The notes beneath the pieces were generated by a model. The model saw nothing but the letters and a program-made list of their open reading frames with translations. It was not told the origin of the DNA and searched no databases. From contig NZ_CAMLHX010000008.1 of the NCBI RefSeq assembly GCF_946479965.1, positions 1 to 64,000 of the forward strand: a DNA stretch of 64,000 bases, read 5' to 3'. Shown here in pieces: positions 28,561-34,689 of the stretch. The first letter of the stretch is position 1. Each line of letters starts with the position of its first letter. The DNA comes from an uncultured Mucilaginibacter sp. Its GTDB lineage: Bacteria; Bacteroidota; Bacteroidia; Sphingobacteriales; Sphingobacteriaceae. A program made the translations under genes and the position numbers.

Positions 28561-29244
28561 TTAGCCCAGCACCTCATCTATAATTCCAAATTCTTTGGCT
28601 TCGGCGGCTACCATCCAGTAATCGCGGTCACTAACATCGTGCACCTTTTGATAGGTTTGCCCGCTGTGTTTGGCAACTATTTCGTACAATTCCTTTTTTA
28701 CTTTTAATACCTCGCGGGCAGTAATTTCAATGTCTGATGCCGGGCCTTGCACACCACTAAGCGGCTGGTGCAGCATAACCCGCGAGTGCTGCAAGGCTGC
28801 CCGCTTACCCGGCGCCCCGGCGCATAGCAAAATGGCGCCCATGGAAAGGGCCGTACCGGTGCAAATAGTAGCTACGTCGGGACTTATAAAGTGCATGGTA
28901 TCGTAAATGCCAAAACCTGCATAAACTGATCCACCCGGCGAGTTGATGTAGAGCTGAATGTCTTTTTTAGCATCTGTTGATTGCAGAAAGAGCAGTTGCG
29001 CCTGTATAATGTTGGCAATGTTATCATCAACCGCCGCTCCTAAAAATATTATCCTGTCCATCATCAGTCGCGAAAAAACGTCCATCTGGGCCACCCGCAT
29101 CTCGCGTTCTTCGGTAATATAGGGTGTCATGGCCTGTGGCAAGGCAATCTTTTCGGTTTGGTTTATGTATTGGTCAATACGGTCGGTATTGACATGGCAG
29201 TGCCCCACCGCAAATTTGCGGAATTCTTTTTTGTCGATATTCAT
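28561..29244 (-). CDS. clpP: ClpP-family serine protease subunit
   Basis: A 227-residue ClpP of the Bacteroidota type with a longer N-terminus. The full catalytic set is visible: Ser134 in TALSMGAILL, His159 in SRVMLHQP and Asp208 in DRDYWMV, with spacings of 25 and 49 residues as in E. coli ClpP. It forms the double-heptamer that degrades unfolded or tagged proteins with a ClpX/ClpA partner. Unusually, no clpX or tig neighbours it; it is the last gene of a sigma factor operon (12-base gap to the gene upstream), so it may be a second, specialised copy. Confidence 0.95.
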   Translation of the reverse strand: MNIDKKEFRKFAVGHCHVNTDRIDQYINQTEKIALPQAMTPYITEEREMRVAQMDVFSRLMMDRIIFLGAAVDDNIANIIQAQLLFLQSTDAKKDIQLYINSPGGSVYAGFGIYDTMHFISPDVATICTGTALSMGAILLCAGAPGKRAALQHSRVMLHQPLSGVQGPASDIEITAREVLKVKKELYEIVAKHSGQTYQKVHDVSDRDYWMVAAEAKEFGIIDEVLG

Positions 29245-29256
29245 ACGTTTAAGGGT

Positions 29257-29529
29257 TTATTTTTTGCTGAAAAGCGCTCTTATTCTCTGTGCGAAGCCCT
29301 GATGCCGCGGCGTTTCAAAAAGCTGCTGATGCACCTCTTCGAGTTCGGTTTTTAGCTGCTGCCGCCCATATTGCCGCACTATGTTATAAGTCCGCTGCTG
29401 CCACAGCACTTTATCGGCCAGGTTATCATCCAGCAGCATGCGGGCCTCAAAAAGCAGGGCATTGCCTGTATCCGCTGTACCCAGTAAATGGGTCTCTATC
29501 TGTTGCGTTTCACGCCATAAAGTCATCAT
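29257..29529 (-). CDS. putative soluble anti-sigma-like protein
   Basis: A 90-residue protein whose first 65 residues follow the helical anti-sigma N-domain pattern: ETHLLGTADTGNALLFEARM, then a DDNLADKVLWQQ stretch and a basic helix. Unlike typical Bacteroidota anti-sigma factors it has no membrane segment and no zinc HxxxCxxC motif. It overlaps the end of the sigma factor gene by 20 bases and is followed 12 bases later by clpP. Anti-sigma function is inference from pattern and position. Confidence 0.7.
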   Translation of the reverse strand: MMTLWRETQQIETHLLGTADTGNALLFEARMLLDDNLADKVLWQQRTYNIVRQYGRQQLKTELEEVHQQLFETPRHQGFAQRIRALFSKK

Positions 29530-30046
29530 ACGTCAGGGCTTTTTGTTTTATGGTTTCGCGCACTTTTTCAAGGCATTTGTATTTCTGAACTGTTGCAGAC
29601 CGTACACCTGAGTATCCGCATGCTTCGGCTATTTCGTTGAGCGGTTGCTCATCGTAGTAAAAGCTTTTAAGCAGGTCCATACATTTTTTACCGGCAGTTT
29701 GTAAAAAGCGCAGCAGCTTACGGTCTGAGGGTTGCTTATGCTCGTCTTCCGGCAAGGCTTCAACTAAGTCTAGCGAGGTGAATTTATTATTTTGGTGATA
29801 GCGTTTTAGCCACAAATTTTTTGCTGTCCCCATTAAGTAGGCCGCGGGGTTATCCGGTTCAATTTTTTTGGCTATGCACTGCTCGTAATAAATTACCAGC
29901 GCATCCTGGAACACATCCTTAGCCTCATCAAACGATCCGCCTAAACGGGCCACATGCCTCGCCACGCCGGGAAAGGCTTTTTTATACAGCTGCATAAAGA
30001 GCTGCTGCCGTTGTTCTGCCATTGAAAGAGAAATGTCATTCGCCAT
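29510..30046 (-). CDS. RNA polymerase ECF-type sigma factor
   Basis: A 178-residue sigma-70 family protein. Region 2 is recognisable around residues 18-85 (DEAKDVFQDALVIYYEQ, YLMGTAKNLWLKRYHQ) and region 4 at about 120-170, where NEIAEACGYSGVRSATVQKY forms the helix-turn-helix for -35 binding. It lacks regions 1 and 3, as in ECF factors. It heads an operon with the anti-sigma-like and clpP genes; the spacing suggests linked control of the three. Confidence 0.92.
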   Translation of the reverse strand: MANDISLSMAEQRQQLFMQLYKKAFPGVARHVARLGGSFDEAKDVFQDALVIYYEQCIAKKIEPDNPAAYLMGTAKNLWLKRYHQNNKFTSLDLVEALPEDEHKQPSDRKLLRFLQTAGKKCMDLLKSFYYDEQPLNEIAEACGYSGVRSATVQKYKCLEKVRETIKQKALTYDDFMA

Positions 30047-30128
30047 AATAATGCGCTTTTATACAGATGTTCCTAAAATAACGTAAGTATCACCTTTTAT
30101 TTTGAAAAAAATTAAAGCCTACTGAAAA

Positions 30129-30539
30129 CTACTCTTTCACCACCGTTACCCTCGAAACATCTTTCCCAACTGTCTCAAAAACCATGTTGCCATCTTTAAA
30201 GCTCGAAATATAAAACGGGAAACTGCGGGTGCTGCCGTCGGGTAAAATTTCTTTGTATTGTATGTTGGTGCCATCAACGGTAAAAGTTCCGTGCGAAAGA
30301 AGTTTCCCGCCCCAAACCATGCGCAGGCTGTCGGCTTTTGTAAATTCAATATAAGGGGCCTGTTCCCGCAGCTCGTAGGTTGGTACCCCGCCCGGCGGAC
30401 TTTGGTCTGGGTTCTCTACCTTTGTATAGTTCCATTTACCATACAAATCAGTAGCCGTAACCGCATGCTTGCAAGCGCTGAACAGTAAGCATCCCAATAA
30501 AATAAAGTAGGCGTAATTTTTTAAACTGATAGGTTTCAT
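30129..30539 (-). CDS. lipocalin-like lipoprotein, hypothetical
   Basis: A 136-residue lipoprotein. The signal sequence ends in the lipobox LLFSAC at about residue 22, so the mature protein would be lipid-anchored. The rest (DLYGKWNYTKVENPDQ and later FTVDGTNIQYKEI) has the short beta-strand rhythm of lipocalin-like domains in Bacteroidota. No ligand is visible. It lies 83 bases upstream of the sigma factor gene on the same strand. Confidence 0.72.
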   Translation of the reverse strand: MKPISLKNYAYFILLGCLLFSACKHAVTATDLYGKWNYTKVENPDQSPPGGVPTYELREQAPYIEFTKADSLRMVWGGKLLSHGTFTVDGTNIQYKEILPDGSTRSFPFYISSFKDGNMVFETVGKDVSRVTVVKE

Positions 30540-30623
30540 TGGACTAAATTAGCAATTATCCGTCGTTGTTGTGCGCCTATGGAACTGCGTTCAGCTTGTT
30601 TCATTTTAGTAAGAGCCCTTTTT

Positions 30624-31082
30624 TCAATTGTTCATATGCAGACTAATCACCCGCGTTATTTGCCATTGCTTATTCCGATATCGCCATACCACCACAAATT
30701 TATCGGGTTTAGATAAAAGGTCATTCTGGGCGTGATTAATAAATTGGTGCTGCGCTATCTCTACCGCACCGAAACCGGGTAACGGATATACCTCGATGCT
30801 TCCGGGTACTAGTACACGGGTTACTTTACCGCAGATATTTTCTTTTATTGCCGCCAGCAGTTTCGCCCTGGATGTTTCCAGTCCGCTGCCGTCATGGTAA
30901 AACTCCAGGCTATCCGCGTAGATAGTCGCCTGTTTCTGCATATCGCACCGGTTATAGGCATCAAAATAAATACTATCCATTCGTATAATATCGCGATAGA
31001 GTTGCTTGTCCGGCTGTTGCGCTAAGGCGTTAAAAGAAAGGGACCATAAAACAAGCAATAGTATTAGCTGTGAGTTCTTCAT
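30624..31082 (-). CDS. secreted DUF4440 / NTF2-like protein
   Basis: A 152-residue protein with a signal peptide ending at FNALAQ (about residue 22). The remainder has the cone-shaped NTF2-like pattern: an N-terminal helix (IRMDSIYFDAYNRCDMQ), ADSLEFYHDGSG and a C-terminal strand with WRYRNKQWQITRVISLH. This fits the DUF4440/SnoaL-like group, which often binds small molecules. It may be periplasmic. The neighbouring 54-aa gene lies 42 bases upstream. Confidence 0.8.
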   Translation of the reverse strand: MKNSQLILLLVLWSLSFNALAQQPDKQLYRDIIRMDSIYFDAYNRCDMQKQATIYADSLEFYHDGSGLETSRAKLLAAIKENICGKVTRVLVPGSIEVYPLPGFGAVEIAQHQFINHAQNDLLSKPDKFVVVWRYRNKQWQITRVISLHMNN

Positions 31083-31124
31083 TACGGGTTTAGCTGATAA
31101 GTTTCATCAACCTAAAGTAGCAAA

Positions 31125-31289
31125 TTATTTCCCCTTGCTTTGTTGCTTTTGCGTATTTCGCTCTGCCTGTTTTACTTCGTCCTTTTCACTTAAAGGGCCT
31201 TCGGTTTTTAGCTCTTCGGCTTGGGATGTGTCTTTTTGCCGGCCACCGGTTTTGGTTACCGGCTTTGGGGTTTTTTCGCTGGTTTTCAT
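31125..31289 (-). CDS. small charged hypothetical protein (54 aa)
   Basis: A 54-residue frame from ATG at 31289 to TAA at 31125. It begins MKTSEKTPKPVTKTGGRQ and ends NTQKQQSKGK, almost all Lys, Glu, Thr and Gln, so it is likely disordered. Composition resembles the 43-residue gene at 4172-4303. Evidence is the clean frame and typical small-protein style; no function is known. Confidence 0.55.
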   Translation of the reverse strand: MKTSEKTPKPVTKTGGRQKDTSQAEELKTEGPLSEKDEVKQAERNTQKQQSKGK

Positions 31290-31397
31290 AATGCTGATAT
31301 TACGTTAACGGGAGGACGCCTATATAATAGGCAACAACTTAAATTGTGATATGTTCTTGAAAAAAAAGCATGAATTTTTGTAACAAACCGAAACTGT

Positions 31398-31416
31398 TAG
31401 TGTCAAATAGACACTA
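31398..31416. promoter_or_regulatory. 7-bp inverted repeat upstream of the flotillin gene
   Basis: tagtgtc / gacacta with a five-base spacer lies about 80-100 bases before the flotillin start and is not followed by a T-run. It could be an operator or a weak hairpin. Confidence 0.3.
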
Positions 31417-31495
31417 TATAGCTAAGGTCCAATAAAAGCTGTAAGTATTGTGAGGGCCCGCACCTTAAGGGTTCCGGAAAAAATCAAATAAAGTA

Positions 31496-33388
31496 ATGAA
31501 TAATTTAGTTCTCCAGTTATGGTGGGTAATACCTGTCATAGCATTGTTGGTGATGTACAAATTTGTACTTCGCGTTTTTTGTGGTATGGTTATCGTTCCT
31601 GATGACCGCATTGGTTTGGTTGTTAAAAAGTTCACCTTGTCAAACACTAACCGACTCCCTGATGGCCGTATAGTTGCCATTCACGGCGAGGCGGGTATGC
31701 AGGCAAAAACCCTGGCGCCGGGTTTGTATTGGCGCATGTGGCCGTGGCAATACGACATCACTATGGCTCCGTTCACTATTATTGAGCAAAACATGCTGGG
31801 TCTTGTAAAAGCCAAGGATGGCGCGCCGCTGGATATCGGTCGCGTATTGGGTAAACCTGTTGATTGCGACAAGTTTCAGGATGCTATTGCTTTCCTTGAC
31901 AATAACGGGCAAAAAGGCGCGCAGGCCGCGTTTTTAACACCAGGCAGCTACCGTATCAACAACTTTTTGTTCGAGGTGCAAATGGTGCCTGTTACCCAAA
32001 TTCAGGATAACAAAGTGGGTATTGTAACCACCCGCGACGGCGAACCCCTGGGCAAAGGCGAAATTGCAGGTATGCCCGTAAACGGCCATAAAAACTATCA
32101 GGATCCGATAGCTTTTATTAACGCGGGGGGCATGAAGGGTTTACAGGAGGATGTGATACTGGCCGGTACCTATTACCTTAACCCTTGGTTTGTAACAGTA
32201 GAGCAGGTAGATATGATCTACATTCCTATCGGTTTTGTGGGCGTAGTGAACTCGTTTGTTGGGCCGGAAGGTACCGACACCAGCGGCGAAGCTTTTAAGC
32301 ACGGTAATATTGTTAAAAAGCAGGAAAAAGGTGTCTGGGATGAACCGCTCGATCCCGGTAAGCATCCTATTAATGTTCACACCCACGCGGTTGAGATTGT
32401 ACCTACTACTAACATTGTGTTAAACTGGGCCAACAGCCGTACTGAGGCGCACGAACTGGATAAAAATCTGTGTACCATAAAGGTGCGTTCACACGATGGT
32501 TTTACCTTTAACCTGGACGTATCACAGATCATCCACATACCGCGCAACGAGGCACCAAAAGTTATAGCAAGGTTTGGTAATACCCTTAACCTGGTATCGC
32601 AGGTGCTGGAACCTACCATTGCTAACTATTTCCGTAACTCGGCACAAAAAAGTGATGTGATAGAGTTTCTGGCTAACCGTATCCAAAGGCAGGACGAAGC
32701 AAAACACCACATCAGCAAAGTATTGTCTGATTATAATGTGGTAGGCGTGGATACCCTGATAGGCGACATTGTGCCACCGGAAGCTTTGATGAAGACCCTA
32801 ACCGACCGTAAACTGGCCGAGCAGGAAAAAATAACTTACGAGATACAGTGCAACGCGCAGTTGGAGCGTCAGGAATTTGAGAGTGCCAAAGCCGGTGCAG
32901 ATATGCAGCCTGAGGTGGTTAAATCAACCCGCCAGGTTGAGATCAACACGCAGTTGGCGGCATCAAAAGTGGCCGCCGCACATGGCGAGGCCGAATCTAA
33001 AACCATTAACGCTAAAGCGGATGCTGAAGTGAAAACCATTAACGCCAAGGCCGATGCCGAAGTGAAAACGGTTAACGCTACCGCCGATGCCAATTCAACA
33101 ACTTTGAACGGTACTGCCGAAGCAGGTAAAATTAAGGCGGTAGGTTTAGCCGAAGCCGAAGTTACCAAGCAAAAAACCGAAGCCATGGGCTCTGAACAAT
33201 ACGCCATTGTGCGCGTAGCCGAAACACTTGCCGCCAACCATATTAAGCTGGTACCCGAGATTTTGGTAAGTGGAGCAAACGGCAATGGTAACGGCTTGTT
33301 AGATGCCTTAATAGGCAGCGAGATGCTGAAAAAAATGCAGGCTGAAACTGTTGTTTTGCCACAAAAAGCCGATAAGCCGGCTAAATAA
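31496..33388 (+). CDS. flotillin-like SPFH/Band 7 membrane protein
   Basis: A 630-residue protein with one N-terminal membrane helix (about residues 6-33), an SPFH region, and a long C-terminal coiled-coil rich in Ala, Glu and Lys with near-repeats (NAKADAEVKT twice in tandem, then NATADAN). This layout fits flotillins, which scaffold membrane microdomains and oligomerise. It is preceded by an inverted repeat and followed by a strong terminator, so it is probably a single-gene unit. Confidence 0.9.
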   Translation: MNNLVLQLWWVIPVIALLVMYKFVLRVFCGMVIVPDDRIGLVVKKFTLSNTNRLPDGRIVAIHGEAGMQAKTLAPGLYWRMWPWQYDITMAPFTIIEQNMLGLVKAKDGAPLDIGRVLGKPVDCDKFQDAIAFLDNNGQKGAQAAFLTPGSYRINNFLFEVQMVPVTQIQDNKVGIVTTRDGEPLGKGEIAGMPVNGHKNYQDPIAFINAGGMKGLQEDVILAGTYYLNPWFVTVEQVDMIYIPIGFVGVVNSFVGPEGTDTSGEAFKHGNIVKKQEKGVWDEPLDPGKHPINVHTHAVEIVPTTNIVLNWANSRTEAHELDKNLCTIKVRSHDGFTFNLDVSQIIHIPRNEAPKVIARFGNTLNLVSQVLEPTIANYFRNSAQKSDVIEFLANRIQRQDEAKHHISKVLSDYNVVGVDTLIGDIVPPEALMKTLTDRKLAEQEKITYEIQCNAQLERQEFESAKAGADMQPEVVKSTRQVEINTQLAASKVAAAHGEAESKTINAKADAEVKTINAKADAEVKTVNATADANSTTLNGTAEAGKIKAVGLAEAEVTKQKTEAMGSEQYAIVRVAETLAANHIKLVPEILVSGANGNGNGLLDALIGSEMLKKMQAETVVLPQKADKPAK

Positions 33389-33413
33389 TTTTGACTGACC
33401 CTTATCAGTTGGA

Positions 33414-33440
33414 AGCGCCCCGCAAGGGGCGCTTTTTTTT
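33414..33440 (+). terminator. rho-independent terminator after the flotillin gene
   Basis: An 8-bp perfect stem (agcgcccc / ggggcgct) with loop gcaa is followed by eight T residues, 25 bases after the flotillin stop. Confidence 0.9.
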
Positions 33441-33531
33441 GTTCTGCCCATCAAAACTCCAAATTTGATTAGGCAGCATCAAAGGAAACTATTCATATGA
33501 TTGTGAAACCAAATACAAAATCATCATTGAT

Positions 33532-33789
33532 GTGAACTGCAACCTAATGGATAAGTTACTTGAGGAATACATCGTTAAAAACAATTTATATGATGAGAAG
33601 CAGACGGTCTTTTTAAAATATAGTTTGCCTCATAAGGACGCTGACAATCTTAAAGATTTATTGTCCAATCTAAATTACGATGAAGCCCGAATTTTTCCGG
33701 TGTACTATGGAATAATGAAAATGATAACATCAAAGTCTGATTACAAGGCGCAATTAGATGGCAAAGTGGTAGCAGAGCCGCTTTATTAA
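33532..33789 (+). CDS. hypothetical protein, possible FRG-domain C-terminal remnant
   Basis: An 85-residue frame starting at GTG 33532; an ATG at 33547 gives 80 residues. The frame stays open upstream to 33469 without an ATG, translating KGNYSYDCETKYKIIID, which looks like protein. The part KYSLPHKDADNLKDLLSNLN then ARIFPVYYG resembles the end of FRG-domain proteins (…IP…L..L.I..A.LFP.L.G). If so, this is a truncated gene that lost its N-terminal half. Recognition is weak. Confidence 0.4.
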   Translation: MNCNLMDKLLEEYIVKNNLYDEKQTVFLKYSLPHKDADNLKDLLSNLNYDEARIFPVYYGIMKMITSKSDYKAQLDGKVVAEPLY

Positions 33790-33813
33790 TTAAAAGGAGA
33801 TCTTGTATAAAGT

Positions 33814-34650
33814 TTATATATCCAGTTTTTCAAGGTAAGCCATATTGATCTTAGTGCTTTCTAATGGCGAAGCGGGATATTCCTCTTGTTCAACAAAAAA
33901 ATATTTCATACCGGCATCTTTACTGTGTTTTAGTAAGCCCACTATATCCAAAGTTCCGTTGCCAAACTCGGTACTGCGGGAGCCATTCATGTCTTTTAAA
34001 TGCCATAACGGAAAACGGCCTTTGTAATTTTTGAAATATTCAAACGGGTCTTTTCCCGCGGCTAATACCCAACCCAGGTCCATTTCCATATGTACCAGTT
34101 GCGGATCGGTGTTTTTTAACATCACGTCGTAAAGCACTTCTCCTCCTTCCTGTTGAAACTCGGTGTTATGGTTGTGAAAGCCAAACTTAACACCTGCTTT
34201 TTTACAATCTTCGCCAGCCTTATTAAACGTGTCCGACACCTTTTTATAGTTATCAACTGTTTGGCCGCGGCTGGGCAGAGTAGAGCATATCAGATATTCC
34301 TGTCCTGACTCGGCAGCCTGTGCAACGGTGTTCTCCCATTTGCTGTCAATGCTGCAATGCGCGCTACGAAGGGTCATGCCCAGATCTTTGCAGGTTTTTT
34401 GCATTTCACCAGGGGTTAAACCGTAAAACAGCCCGAGGTTGCTGGCGGCAGATTCTATTTGTGTAATACCCAGGTCGGCAATTATTTTAAGCGTTCCTTT
34501 AGCATCAGCCATCATTTCTTTGCGAAAGGTATACAACTGAATGCCAATGGTTTTTATCTTTTTAGGCCCGGCTGTTGCCAGTGAAGGTAAAAGCATTGAC
34601 CCCGCAGCCAAAACTCCCATATTTTTCAAAAAATCACGACGGTTTTCCAT
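33814..34650 (-). CDS. secreted sugar phosphate isomerase/epimerase-like TIM-barrel protein
   Basis: A 278-residue protein of the xylose isomerase-like TIM-barrel (AP endonuclease 2) family. It starts RRDFLKNMGVLAAGSM, a Tat-type twin-arginine signal, so it is probably exported folded. Core motifs include IGIQLYTFRKEM, GFHNHNTEF (metal-site His) and EMDLGWVLAAG (metal-site Glu/Asp). Such periplasmic proteins act on sugars or polyols, but the substrate is unknown. It lies 39 bases downstream of the PQQ-dehydrogenase gene on the same strand. Confidence 0.88.
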   Translation of the reverse strand: MENRRDFLKNMGVLAAGSMLLPSLATAGPKKIKTIGIQLYTFRKEMMADAKGTLKIIADLGITQIESAASNLGLFYGLTPGEMQKTCKDLGMTLRSAHCSIDSKWENTVAQAAESGQEYLICSTLPSRGQTVDNYKKVSDTFNKAGEDCKKAGVKFGFHNHNTEFQQEGGEVLYDVMLKNTDPQLVHMEMDLGWVLAAGKDPFEYFKNYKGRFPLWHLKDMNGSRSTEFGNGTLDIVGLLKHSKDAGMKYFFVEQEEYPASPLESTKINMAYLEKLDI

Positions 34651-34689
34651 AAATAGACGTTTATATTTTGAGTTTATAATACCTGTGTT

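Noticed and set aside
29257..29529. Zinc anti-sigma (ZAS) protein
   Set aside because: The HxxxCxxC motif is absent and there is no cysteine in the protein, so only a general helical anti-sigma-like resemblance is kept.
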